Shown: one piece after another, positions 14,320 through 21,763 of the stretch
Layout: each line of letters begins with the position of its first letter
Numbering within the stretch: the first letter of the stretch is position 1
Assembly: GCA_025353435.1 (NCBI GenBank)
Contig: JANXQR010000261.1
Location: forward strand, 1 to 21,763
Length of the DNA stretch: 21,763 bases
Direction of reading: 5' to 3'
From: Acidobacteriota bacterium
GTDB taxonomy: Bacteria > Acidobacteriota > Terriglobia > Terriglobales > Acidobacteriaceae
The notes under the pieces: generated by a model
Database searches by the model: none
The model's input: only the letters and a program-made list of their open reading frames with translations
What the model was told of the DNA's origin: nothing
Position numbers and translations under genes: made by a program

Positions 14320-15969
14320 CTATTTCTGCGCATCGGCAATAAACTTTTCCAGGTCGGCGCGCAGTTTGTGCAGCGCATCCACGTTCAGGTAGATCATGTG
14401 GCCCGAGGGATAGTAGCCAAATTGGATGTTGCCGCGCAACTCAGCGGGCAGGTCCATGTGCGAGACGTCGTATTCCGTGACGTAGAACGGGGTGGCGAGG
14501 TCGAAGTAGCCGTTGGCTGAAAAAACATGGAGGTGCGGATTCTTGCGAATGGCGCTTGCAAGATCCGCAGCCACGTAGGGTTGCGCCTGCTCGCCGCCGG
14601 GACTCTGGCCGGGACCGCCGCTGGTGGGGCGATGCTTCCAGTCCCACAGACCGATTGAGCCTGCGCTGGGCTTGTATTCATCAGTGGTCTGGTAATTCAG
14701 GTCGGTCTCAAGATAGTTGTGCAGCGCGGCGATGAAGGCGCCGGAGATCCCGGAATCGGATGCGTCGTAACTGGGATTCTCGCCAGCCGCGTCCAGATCC
14801 TCGCCTTCGAAACGCATGTCGTAACGGCCCAGAGTGAGACGCTGGTCGCGGAGTACCTCTTTGCGGAAGCGGCCAGGCGAGATGCGGAGGTTTGTCTCCT
14901 TGACGTAGTCCGTGCTGAGCCCGGTGAAGCGGCTGACTTCTTTCGCGACGGAGTCCAACTCCGCAGCGGGCAGCGCGTCTCCTGCAAACAACGCATGCGC
15001 GTAAGGGCCGGACGCGAACTCGCGCGCTTGCTGCACCCATGCGCCCAAGTCGGCCGGTTTATTCTGCACCTTATCGAAGTACCAGGCCGCGGCGGCGTAA
15101 CTGGGCAGGTTGCCGATGTAGAGCAGGTCGTAACCGCCGGCGCGGATGTTGTAGTTGAGGATCGAGGAGATGAGCACGACGCCATTGAGTTGCACGCCAT
15201 CGTTGCCGAGCATGTCTGCGAGGGCCGCAGAGCGCGTGGTTCCGTATGATTCGCCGATCAGGAATTTCGGCGAGTTCCAGCGCTGGTTCACACTGATGTA
15301 TCGGACGATGAAGCGATCGAATGCGTGCAAATCCTGGTCGACGCCGGTGAAGTCCTTGGGCTGGCCTTTGCCGACGGCGCGTGAGTAGCCGGTGAGCGGC
15401 GCGTCAATGAAGACGAGGTCGGTTTTGTCGAGCAGCGAATCTTGATTCGAGACAACCTGAAATGGCGGGCCGGCGGTGGGCTTGGGGCTATCCGTCATGA
15501 CGCGCACAGGCGAAAAGGAGCCCATGTGGAGCCACAGTGTGGCTGAGCCGGGACCGCCGTTGTAGAGGAAGCTCACGGGGCGCGATTTCGATTCGGTGCC
15601 ATCGAGGGTGTAAGCCACATAGAAGATGCTGCCGTAAGGCTTGTCGTCTTCGTCGCGAATCACCAGCGTGCCCGCAGTGGCGGTGTATTTGAGCGCCTTG
15701 CCGTTGAGAGTCATCTCATGATGCGTGACAGAAGGCTTCTCAGGCGGGACGGGAGTGGGCTCGTGTTCCTTTTGCTGGTCGGCGGACGCGGGTTGCGGCT
15801 GGTTGCGCGGTTCCTGATTGCGCTGTTCTTGATTGCGTGGATCTGGAGTACGTGTTTCAGAGGTGCGGGACTCCTGGGCATGACTTGATGGCGCGATTGA
15901 GAGCAATCCGATGAGCACGATGGCGGCGACTGCGGCCTTACACGTGCGATGACGATATGTCCCGTTCAT
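14320..15969 (-). CDS. Exported S10 family serine carboxypeptidase-like protein
   Basis: From ATG 15969, with GGAGGG about 11 nt upstream, the product is 549 aa. The signal peptide is KAAVAAIVLIGLLSIAPSSHAQ, predicted cleavage after about residue 31. A low-complexity Gln/Asn/Pro/Glu-rich linker follows (residues 32-80), built partly from three 15-bp DNA repeats. The catalytic domain has oxyanion-region NGGPGSA (137-143), nucleophile GESYG (Ser241), Asp490 in GYFDLATP and His524 in SGHMIY, in the expected S10 order. Bacterial S10-like proteins are secreted or periplasmic and remove C-terminal residues from peptides; substrates are unknown. A longer in-frame start at 16053 would precede the signal peptide and is rejected. 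Confidence 0.92.
   Translation of the reverse strand: MNGTYRHRTCKAAVAAIVLIGLLSIAPSSHAQESRTSETRTPDPRNQEQRNQEPRNQPQPASADQQKEHEPTPVPPEKPSVTHHEMTLNGKALKYTATAGTLVIRDEDDKPYGSIFYVAYTLDGTESKSRPVSFLYNGGPGSATLWLHMGSFSPVRVMTDSPKPTAGPPFQVVSNQDSLLDKTDLVFIDAPLTGYSRAVGKGQPKDFTGVDQDLHAFDRFIVRYISVNQRWNSPKFLIGESYGTTRSAALADMLGNDGVQLNGVVLISSILNYNIRAGGYDLLYIGNLPSYAAAAWYFDKVQNKPADLGAWVQQAREFASGPYAHALFAGDALPAAELDSVAKEVSRFTGLSTDYVKETNLRISPGRFRKEVLRDQRLTLGRYDMRFEGEDLDAAGENPSYDASDSGISGAFIAALHNYLETDLNYQTTDEYKPSAGSIGLWDWKHRPTSGGPGQSPGGEQAQPYVAADLASAIRKNPHLHVFSANGYFDLATPFYVTEYDVSHMDLPAELRGNIQFGYYPSGHMIYLNVDALHKLRADLEKFIADAQK
15793..15837 (-). repeat. Three 15-bp tandem repeats in the S10 linker
   Basis: On the coding strand three imperfect 15-bp units encode RNQEQ, RNQEP and RNQPQ in succession. 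They lie just after the signal peptide, in a linker where length changes would be tolerated. Because 15 is a multiple of three, copy-number change keeps the frame. Confidence 0.55.
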
Positions 15970-16091
15970 GTGCGAAGGACCCTCCGGAATTGTTGAATGC
16001 AGGAGTTGGGCGATGGATCGAAAACGGTCCGTCGTATGGACAGCATGGTACACGGAAGGCGCGCTGCCGAGTCACATTAACACTGGCCGAT

Positions 16092-16913
16092 TCAGCCGCG
16101 TGACGGCGCCTGGAGGCCAAGTTCGCGCATGGCAATTTGGAGGTCGGCCCAGGCTTCTTTCTTTTGGCGCGGATCGCGGAGCAGGAAGGCGGGGTGATAA
16201 GTGACGATGAGTTTGCTGCCGCGGAAGGCGTGGACGCGGCCGCGAAGGCCGGCGAGCGGCTGTCGCTGGCCGAGCAAATAGGTGGCCGCGGTGGCGCCGA
16301 GTGCGACGAGGACTTCGGGTTGGATCACGTCAATCTGCTGGAAAAGGAATGGCGAGCAGGTGTTGGCTTCGTCGGGCTCGGGTGTGCGGTTGGCCGGGGG
16401 GCGGCACTTGACTACGTTGGCGATGTAGACCTCTTCGCGCTTGAGGCCCATGGCGGTGATCATGTTGTTGAGGAGTTGGCCGGCCTTGCCGACAAAGGGC
16501 AGGCCTTGTGAGTCCTCGTCGGCGCCTGGGCCTTCACCGACGAAAAAGAGACGGGCGTTGGGCGAGCCGTCGCCGAACACGATCTTGTTGCGGCCGGTGT
16601 GGAGAGCACAGCGGGTGCAGTCGCCGATGTCTTCGCGGATGAGGCGGAGCGCGGCGGCACGATCAGCTACGGGGATTGATGGTGAAGCTGCGGGTGGCGT
16701 AAAGATTGGCTTGCGGGGCGGGATAGTCGGCTCCTGGGAGTTGATTGTCGGGGACGGCGTATCCCAGGTCACAGAAGCGAGACCTGGGGCACCCAGATTT
16801 TCGGCGGGTGAGGCATCGACGGGGCGGCGGTAGAACTCAGTGAGGCCGAGGTCGCGATAGAAGCGCATGCGTGCGGCGAGAGCCTGCTGTGTTGCGGGAT
16901 CAAGGACGGGCAC
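16092..16913 (-). CDS. Uracil-DNA glycosylase, family 4 (iron-sulfur type)
   Basis: It excises uracil from DNA to start base-excision repair. The product is 273 aa from GTG 16913, with GGAG 6 nt upstream inside the end of coaBC. The catalytic domain starts near residue 85. VGEGPGADEDSQGLPFVGKAGQLL (124-147) is the water-activating motif region, and TYHPAFLLR is the C-terminal motif. Cysteines C99, C102, C170 and C186 have the spacing of the 4Fe-4S cluster. The first 85 residues form a helical segment plus a Pro/Ser-rich linker absent from minimal family-4 enzymes (about 200 aa). Part of the linker is encoded by a palindrome. It sits 3 bp after coaBC and is probably co-transcribed. Confidence 0.93.
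   Translation of the reverse strand: MPVLDPATQQALAARMRFYRDLGLTEFYRRPVDASPAENLGAPGLASVTWDTPSPTINSQEPTIPPRKPIFTPPAASPSIPVADRAAALRLIREDIGDCTRCALHTGRNKIVFGDGSPNARLFFVGEGPGADEDSQGLPFVGKAGQLLNNMITAMGLKREEVYIANVVKCRPPANRTPEPDEANTCSPFLFQQIDVIQPEVLVALGATAATYLLGQRQPLAGLRGRVHAFRGSKLIVTYHPAFLLRDPRQKKEAWADLQIAMRELGLQAPSRG
16763..16788. repeat. Palindrome embedded in the coding region of the UDG linker
   Basis: Perfect 8-bp arms CCCAGGTC and GACCTGGG surround a 10-nt loop, in frame within the non-conserved linker (around residues 42-51). The arrangement resembles a dispersed palindromic element that inserted into a tolerant protein segment. Confidence 0.45.
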
Positions 16914-16916
16914 GCG

Positions 16917-18215
16917 CTACTCCACGATGATTTGGCGGCGGGGGACGGTGGCAGAGGCGGACTGGTTCAGCACCTCGTCCTGCGCGGACATCCCATCCAT
17001 TTCCATCATGAGCGGGCGTGGGCGGCGGAGGGCGACGATTTCGTCGAGGATGCGGTCTGCGAGCTTGCGCTTGGGCATGGCAGGAAGCTCGATCGAGGTG
17101 GTGGAGGTGAGGAACGTGGCGGCGTTGAAGTCGCTGTCGATGCCAACGTGGTCGCCGGAGACGTCGTTGACGACGATGGCGTCGGCACCTTTGCGGAGCA
17201 GCTTGGCGCGGCCGTTTTCCATGCGGTTCTCGGTCTCGGCGGCGAAGCCAACGATGATTTGCGCGGGTCCACGCTTTCGGACGACTTCGGCGAGAATGTC
17301 TTCAGTTGGCGCGAGTTCGATGGTGAGCGGGCCAGTGCGTTTGAGCTTTTGCTCGGAGACAGTGAGTGGTCGGTAGTCGGCAACGGCGGCGGCCTTGATG
17401 ATGAGGGTGGCTTCCTTCATGCGCTCGAGTACGGCTTGGCGCATTTGCTCCGCGGTGACGATCTTGGTGACTTCACAATGCGAGGGCGGGTAGAGGGAAG
17501 ATGGGCCGCTGATGAGGATGACGCGCGCGCCACGGGATTGGGCGGCTTCAGCGATGGCGTAGCCCATTTTGCCGCTGGAGCGGTTGCCGAGGAAGCGGAC
17601 GGGGTCGAGCGCTTCCCGGGTGCCGCCGGCAGTGACGAGGACGACTTCGCCGGCCAGGTCGTGGCGGCGGCCGAGCGCATTGAGGACAGCATCGGCGATA
17701 GCATCGGGCTCAGCCATGCGCCCAGCGCCAACCATGCCGCAGGCCAGTTCGCCGGTGCCGGGCTCGATGACGCGGACCCCGCGCTGGCGCAAGATCTCCA
17801 GGTTGGCCTTGGTGGCCGGGTGCTCCCACATATTCACGTTCATGGCTGGAGCCACGAGTACGGGGGCGGTGGTGGCGAGATAGAGCGTGGTGAGGAAATC
17901 ATCCGCCATGCCGTGGGCAATCTTGGCCAGGGTGTTGGCTGTGGCGGGAGCAACGATCAAGGCTTGAGTGGCTTGCGCTTCGCCGATGTGTTCAATGGAA
18001 GATTCGTAGTCGCCCTCGGCGGTTCCGGCTTCATCCCACAGGCCGGTAATGACTTTGTGACCGGAGAGCGCGGCGAAGGTGAGCGGCTGCACAAAGCGGC
18101 AGGCCGACTCGGTCATGACGACGTGGACTTCGAGGGCCTGGCGCTGCAGAGCGCGCACGAGTTCCGCAGCCTTGTAGGCAGCGATTCCACCGCAAACTCC
18201 GACGGTTACGCGCAT
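16917..18215 (-). CDS. coaBC: Bifunctional phosphopantothenoylcysteine decarboxylase / phosphopantothenate-cysteine ligase
   Basis: It carries out two consecutive steps of coenzyme A synthesis: CTP-dependent ligation of cysteine to 4'-phosphopantothenate (CoaB), then FMN-dependent decarboxylation (CoaC). The product is 432 aa from ATG 18215. The CoaC half (1-185) has GGIAAYKAAELVR, catalytic H76 in EHIGEA, PAMNVNMWEHP with N126, and C159 in GELACG. The CoaB half (about 190-400) has VTAGGTREALDPVRFLGNRSSGKMGYAIAEAA, AAAVADYRP and the dimer-region EQKLKR. The length is slightly above the usual 400-410 because of a C-terminal tail of about 30 residues. The N-terminus is canonical, but no Shine-Dalgarno precedes it. 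Confidence 0.96.
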   Translation of the reverse strand: MRVTVGVCGGIAAYKAAELVRALQRQALEVHVVMTESACRFVQPLTFAALSGHKVITGLWDEAGTAEGDYESSIEHIGEAQATQALIVAPATANTLAKIAHGMADDFLTTLYLATTAPVLVAPAMNVNMWEHPATKANLEILRQRGVRVIEPGTGELACGMVGAGRMAEPDAIADAVLNALGRRHDLAGEVVLVTAGGTREALDPVRFLGNRSSGKMGYAIAEAAQSRGARVILISGPSSLYPPSHCEVTKIVTAEQMRQAVLERMKEATLIIKAAAVADYRPLTVSEQKLKRTGPLTIELAPTEDILAEVVRKRGPAQIIVGFAAETENRMENGRAKLLRKGADAIVVNDVSGDHVGIDSDFNAATFLTSTTSIELPAMPKRKLADRILDEIVALRRPRPLMMEMDGMSAQDEVLNQSASATVPRRQIIVE

Positions 18216-18221
18216 AGGAAG

Positions 18222-18227
18222 ATTGTA
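18222..18227 (-). promoter_or_regulatory. Possible -10 box directly upstream of coaBC (leaderless start)
   Basis: On the minus strand TACAAT (18227-18222) lies 6 nt before the coaBC ATG, so transcription would begin at or next to the start codon. No Shine-Dalgarno is present. The -35 position is poor (CTCTCT), so this is a suggestion only. An alternative TTGTCC-17-TTTTAC pair lies slightly further upstream. Confidence 0.3.
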
Positions 18228-18337
18228 GAACAGTGGAGAGTAAAAGAGAGGTCAGGGACTAAGGACAAGGGAAATCATGGACACACTTGTGGCACGAGTG
18301 TCAGCTCATAGGACCGCTGGTGAATAATGCTTGCGTT

Positions 18338-18568
18338 CTAGGTGGCGATGATGGGGATGCCGGAGTCGTCCGCAAGGGGCTTGACTACTGGGACATCTTT
18401 CTTTACGTAAGCGATCTTGCCGGCTGCGATCTCGTCCTGTGCGATGCGGCAGGCCTTGGTGGACTGAGTGGGCACGAGCGCGGAGGAGCCATTCTGCAGT
18501 TGGCGGGCGCGACGTGCTGCTACCAGAACTTTGCGATAATCTGAATCGAATTTGGTTTCAATCGTCAT
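18338..18568 (-). CDS. rpoZ: DNA-directed RNA polymerase omega subunit
   Basis: The product is 76 aa from ATG 18568, encoding MTIETKFDSDYRKVLVAARRARQLQNG. The core VLVAARRARQLQNGS...TKACRIAQDEIAAGKI is the omega pattern, including helices that clamp the beta' C-terminus and help bind ppGpp in some bacteria. It acts as a small assembly and stability subunit of RNA polymerase. The gene overlaps the end of gmk by 11 bp in a different frame, and its GAGGAT Shine-Dalgarno lies within gmk, so translational coupling is likely. The gmk-rpoZ order is conserved in many bacteria, which supports the call despite the small size. The reading frame continues upstream of this ATG through gmk, but that part is an out-of-frame shadow. 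Confidence 0.93.
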   Translation of the reverse strand: MTIETKFDSDYRKVLVAARRARQLQNGSSALVPTQSTKACRIAQDEIAAGKIAYVKKDVPVVKPLADDSGIPIIAT

Positions 18569-19298
18569 CGGGATCCTCGTCGAAGTTAAACTGCTGCTGG
18601 TCAGGGGAGTTGCCAATTCCAAAAGCTTCGAGGACGGGTTTAAGCCGCTCTTGCGAGTTGGCCTGGCGACAAGCCGCAGCGACCTCCAGCACACGGCGTG
18701 ATCGAATCGCAATCGGTTCACTGTTGCGATAGTATCTCTCAGCAAGGACGATGGCCTCAAGCTGCGCCACGGCCCGGTCGAGAATGTCGTTGATGAGAAT
18801 ATAGCTGTAGTCGCGATAATTCTCAATTTCCTTGCTTGCCTCACTCAGGCGGCGGTAGAGCTCGGCCTCGTTTACCTGGCCTTCGGCGCGCATTCGGTTG
18901 CGCAGGCGGGTTCGAAGCACTTTGGGGTTGGGCGGCAGCACAAAGATGCTGACAGCTTCCGCCATGGCGCGACGCACCTGGGCAGCGCCCTGCACATCGA
19001 TGTCGAGCAGCAGATCGTGGCCCTGCTTGCGGGCTTCATCGAGAGACTGGCGGGCCGTTCCGTAGAAGTTGCCGAACACCTCAGCGTGCTCAAGAAAATC
19101 GCCGGCAGCGATCATGCGCTGAAATTCGGCGCGATTTGTGAAGTAGTATTCGCGACCGTGGTCCTCAGAGCCGCGCGGAGGACGCGTAGTCCACGAGACG
19201 GAAAAGTCGACGCCGGTGACCTGTTTGCGCAGCTCGTTGACGAGTGTGCTTTTGCCGGAGCCGGATGGAGCCGAGATGATGAAAAGAATGCCTGCCAC
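18558..19298 (-). CDS. gmk: Guanylate kinase
   Basis: It phosphorylates GMP to GDP with ATP in nucleotide metabolism. The product is 246 aa from GTG 19298, with AAGGA 10 nt upstream. P-loop SAPSGSGKST (9-18) is followed by the GMP-binding region SVSWTTRPPRGSEDHGREYYF, then GNFYGTARQSLDEA, DIDVQGAAQVRR and RLRNR, as usual. Typical bacterial Gmk is about 205-210 aa. Here the C-terminus is extended by about 40 residues and ends in an acidic tail (FDEDPDDD) whose last codons overlap rpoZ. The frame is open further upstream without family similarity. It lies about 107 bp after yicC on the same strand. Confidence 0.95.
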   Translation of the reverse strand: MAGILFIISAPSGSGKSTLVNELRKQVTGVDFSVSWTTRPPRGSEDHGREYYFTNRAEFQRMIAAGDFLEHAEVFGNFYGTARQSLDEARKQGHDLLLDIDVQGAAQVRRAMAEAVSIFVLPPNPKVLRTRLRNRMRAEGQVNEAELYRRLSEASKEIENYRDYSYILINDILDRAVAQLEAIVLAERYYRNSEPIAIRSRRVLEVAAACRQANSQERLKPVLEAFGIGNSPDQQQFNFDEDPDDD

Positions 19299-19405
19299 GT
19301 TCTGATAGTCCTTAGGGTTCGACTGTGAATCCAGGCTGAAGAGCCAAACAGCAGTGCAACGATCAGGTTGCGGCCAAGATCGCCACACGGCCGTCGCTCA
19401 ATGAA

Positions 19406-20305
19406 TTACTCGACGTTCTGAATCTGTTCACGGGCCTTTTCGATTTCGGCTTTCATGGCCAAGCCCAATTCGGTAATGCGCGTCCCTTTGCCGCCAACGC
19501 CACCGGTTTTGGATAACAAAGTGTTGGCTTCGCGATTCATTTCCTGGAGCAGAAAGTCGAGTTTCTTGCCGACCTCGCCACCTCCGGCAAGAAGGTCGCG
19601 GAAGTGCCCGATGTGCGTGTTCATGCGTGCGAGTTCTTCGGCAATGTCGCTGCGGTCAACGAGCACGGCGACTTCCTCAAGCAGGCGCTGGCGGTTGAAC
19701 TCGTTGCCTGTGGCTGCGATGAGGCGCTGGGTGAGGCGCTCCTGGTAGTGCTGCTCGACCTCGGGACGAACCTGCGCGACGCCTTCAACGGCTTCGGCGA
19801 GGCGATCGAGCGAGGCACGGAGAATGTCTTCGAGGGAGTCGCCTTCGCGAGCGCGCATTACCTTGAGCTGGCCAAGCAATGGGCCGATCTCGCGCTGAAC
19901 GCTATCAACGAGGGCGGTCGAGTCTTCGTCGCCGCTGTTGCGATTGTCGTTTTGCAAGGCGCCGGGCAGGCGAAGGATCGTGTTGAGGTCGGGCTGGCCG
20001 CCAAGGGCGTGCTCATCGCGCGCCGCGTTGAATGCGGCGAGGTAGCCGGAAACAAGCTCGCGATTGTAGCCGGCGGACTGCTGTGAATTGCGCTCGACGG
20101 AGAGAGTGAGCTCCACGTGGCCGCGGACCAGGTGCTCCTTGAGTGCGCGGCGCAATTCCATCTCGAGCGCGTCAAGGCTGGAGGGCAGCCGCAGCTGCAC
20201 GTCGAGGAAGCGATGGTTCACGCTCTTGAGGCTAAGTGTGTAACCAATCTGATCATTCACGCGCACCTGCACGCGGGCGAAGCCTGTCATCGAATATATC
20301 GGCAT
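19406..20305 (-). CDS. YicC family endoribonuclease
   Basis: The product is 299 aa from ATG 20305. The N-terminus MPIYSMTGFARVQ and the following LSLKSVNHRFLDVQLRLP are the signature of the YicC N-domain. The C-terminal DUF1732 part has RQRLLEEVAVLVDRSDIAEELARMNTHI and GKKLDFLLQEMNREANTLLSK, ending in a helical tail. YicC has been described as an RNA endonuclease affecting small RNAs in E. coli. The length is normal (about 290 aa). It lies 2 bp after the ABC exporter stop and upstream of gmk, matching the frequent yicC-gmk-rpoZ order, so a shared transcript is likely. Confidence 0.94.
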   Translation of the reverse strand: MPIYSMTGFARVQVRVNDQIGYTLSLKSVNHRFLDVQLRLPSSLDALEMELRRALKEHLVRGHVELTLSVERNSQQSAGYNRELVSGYLAAFNAARDEHALGGQPDLNTILRLPGALQNDNRNSGDEDSTALVDSVQREIGPLLGQLKVMRAREGDSLEDILRASLDRLAEAVEGVAQVRPEVEQHYQERLTQRLIAATGNEFNRQRLLEEVAVLVDRSDIAEELARMNTHIGHFRDLLAGGGEVGKKLDFLLQEMNREANTLLSKTGGVGGKGTRITELGLAMKAEIEKAREQIQNVE

Positions 20306-20307
20306 GA

Positions 20308-21763
20308 TTACTTCTCTGCCTTTCCGGAAAATGCTGCCTTGGATGGGGCTGCCTCTGCGAGAGCCGGCTCCAGCGGTTGATCGGTCTGCGCGGCATCGGG
20401 ATCGAGCGGATCGAGGCCGCCGTCGCCCACTCCCTGCACGTCGCTCATATCCGTGAATTGCAATTTGTGGAGGCGACCGTAAGTGGGTGAAGTGTTGAGG
20501 AGCTCGTCGTGCGGACCAATAGCAGTGATGCGCCCGTCTTCAAGCACAGCGATACGATTGGCGCGGCGCACGGTGGATAGGCGGTGCGCGATGACCAGCA
20601 CGGTGCGACCCTGTACCAGGTTGGCAAGCGCAGCCTGCACAAGCGATTCGCTTTCTGCATCGAGCGCGGATGTCGCTTCGTCAAGGATGAGAATGGGTGC
20701 ATTTTTAAGGATCGCGCGGGCGATGGCAATGCGCTGGCGTTCGCCACCGGAGAGGCGGAAACCCTTTTCACCGATGACGGTGTCATAGCCCTGCGGCATG
20801 CGCTGGATGAAGTCATGGGCCAGCGCATTGCGGGCCGCCTCTTCCACTAATTCCCGCTTGATGTCGGGCTGGCCGTAGGCGATGTTGTTACTCACCGTGT
20901 CGTTGAAGAGAATAGTTTCCTGTGTAACTTGTGCGACCTGGCGGCGCAGCGACGCAAGGGATACGTCGCGGATGTCGCGACCATCGATAAGGATGCGTCC
21001 GGAGGTGACATCAAAGAAGCGCGGAATGAGATTGACGAGAGTGGACTTCCCTGCCCCGCTTGGTCCTACGACAGCGAGCACTTCGCAGGCGTGGAGTTCC
21101 AGGTCAACGTTGTGGAGGATCTGGTGTTCACCTTCTTCGTTGGAATAGGAAAAGCCGACATTATCAAAGCGGATTGACGATTTAAAGCCGTGAAGGGGCG
21201 CAGGGTGACGCTTCTCCTTCACGTCGTCCTTGTGCTCGATGAATCCGAAGATGGAGATCGACGCGCCCATGGCCTGTTGGAAGCTGTTGTAGAAGTAAGC
21301 GAATTTGCGGACCGGATCGTAGAGCTTGAAGAGAAGGATGACGAAGGAAGCGAACAAACCCATGGTCATGCGGCCGTGCTGGATTTCGTTGCGGCCGATG
21401 AAGAGGAACATAGCGATGGCGATGGCACCGATGGTGTCCATGAGCGGCGAACTGATGGACTGTATGCGCACGCTGCGCAAGTTGGCGCGGAAGAGGCGCG
21501 CGGCGGCTTTTTTAAAGCGTAGCATCTCCCACAACTCGGTATTGAATGCCTTCACGATGCGATGGCCGGTGACGGTTTCGTGCAGGATGTTCTGGATTTC
21601 GGCGAGCTTGTCCTGGCCGGTGCGGGTGCGGGTGCGAACTTCGCTGCCGATCTTGCGCGAGGACGTGATGACGACCGGGACGAACAACAGCAACGCCCAG
21701 CTGAGATGTCCGCCAAGGCGGATGACGAAGAAGAGGCCGACGAGGAAGGTGAAGAACTGCTGC
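20308..21763 (-). CDS. ABC exporter (fused membrane and ATPase domains, MsbA-like), N-terminus cut by window edge
   Basis: The frame is open to the right edge, so the start lies outside; 484 codons are visible. The first part is the C-terminal half of a type IV exporter membrane domain: IQNILHETVTGHRIVKAFNTE and helices around MDTIGAIAIAMFLFIG and LFASFVILLFKLYDPV. The nucleotide-binding domain has Walker A GPSGAGKST, Q-loop QVTQETILFNDTVSNNIAYGQ, signature LSGGERQRIAIARA, Walker B ILILDEATSALD and H-loop IAHRLSTV, all intact. A non-conserved tail of about 55 acidic/Ala-rich residues follows. MsbA-type lipid A or lipid flippase activity is plausible, but other exporters look alike, so no symbol is given. 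It is followed 2 bp later by yicC. Confidence 0.93.
   Translation of the reverse strand, partial: QQFFTFLVGLFFVIRLGGHLSWALLLFVPVVITSSRKIGSEVRTRTRTGQDKLAEIQNILHETVTGHRIVKAFNTELWEMLRFKKAAARLFRANLRSVRIQSISSPLMDTIGAIAIAMFLFIGRNEIQHGRMTMGLFASFVILLFKLYDPVRKFAYFYNSFQQAMGASISIFGFIEHKDDVKEKRHPAPLHGFKSSIRFDNVGFSYSNEEGEHQILHNVDLELHACEVLAVVGPSGAGKSTLVNLIPRFFDVTSGRILIDGRDIRDVSLASLRRQVAQVTQETILFNDTVSNNIAYGQPDIKRELVEEAARNALAHDFIQRMPQGYDTVIGEKGFRLSGGERQRIAIARAILKNAPILILDEATSALDAESESLVQAALANLVQGRTVLVIAHRLSTVRRANRIAVLEDGRITAIGPHDELLNTSPTYGRLHKLQFTDMSDVQGVGDGGLDPLDPDAAQTDQPLEPALAEAAPSKAAFSGKAEK

Noticed and set aside
16932..18311. A 459-codon open frame on the plus strand opposite coaBC
   Set aside because: coaBC on the minus strand has all family motifs. 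The antisense product is Gly/Asp/Glu-rich with no motifs, a common artefact in high-GC genes.

Overview
The window reads as chromosomal DNA of a moderately high-GC Gram-negative bacterium, most likely an acidobacterium (Terriglobia type). This is inferred from the gene set and its order: uppS, cdsA-dxr-rseP, ABC exporter-yicC-gmk-rpoZ-coaBC-UDG, S10 peptidase, TatD, YajQ, polyprenyl synthase. Frequent TTG/GTG starts and short palindromic and heptanucleotide extragenic repeats point the same way. No phage, insertion sequence, CRISPR array, rRNA or tRNA gene is visible. Most of the window is core housekeeping, with a few accessory patches.

Left part (1-6500). A CPBP-family membrane protease (minus, cut by the left edge) diverges from a DHH-family phosphoesterase. 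An HD-domain hydrolase (minus) diverges from a small zinc-ribbon/XRE regulator, with a perfect 22-bp palindrome between them. A VOC-fold gene that looks internally shortened follows, then uppS. Downstream of uppS is a three-gene accessory block: a TetR regulator diverging from an exported SRPBCC protein and a DUF1761 membrane protein. This block separates uppS from cdsA.

Middle (6696-10627, plus strand). cdsA, dxr and rseP are closely spaced: CDP-diacylglycerol synthesis, the first committed MEP-pathway step, and the site-2 protease. Together with uppS and the polyprenyl synthase they form an isoprenoid and envelope neighbourhood. A hotdog-fold thioesterase follows, its start codon directly behind a seven-unit heptamer repeat and a 26-bp palindrome. 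Positions 10628-11314 are mostly non-coding, but hold a candidate 63-aa minus-strand gene with its own promoter-like motif, strong Shine-Dalgarno and downstream hairpin.

Right part (11315-21763, all minus strand). In transcription order: an ABC exporter (5' end outside the window), yicC, gmk and rpoZ, nearly contiguous or overlapping; coaBC and a family-4 uracil-DNA glycosylase, 3 bp apart; an exported S10-type carboxypeptidase; a VOC protein; a TatD hydrolase; yajQ; and a long-chain polyprenyl diphosphate synthase.

I did not find a convincing large novel system. The best leads are the palindrome-controlled HD/zinc-ribbon-XRE pair, the isolated small gene near 11 kb, and the repeat structure before the thioesterase gene.
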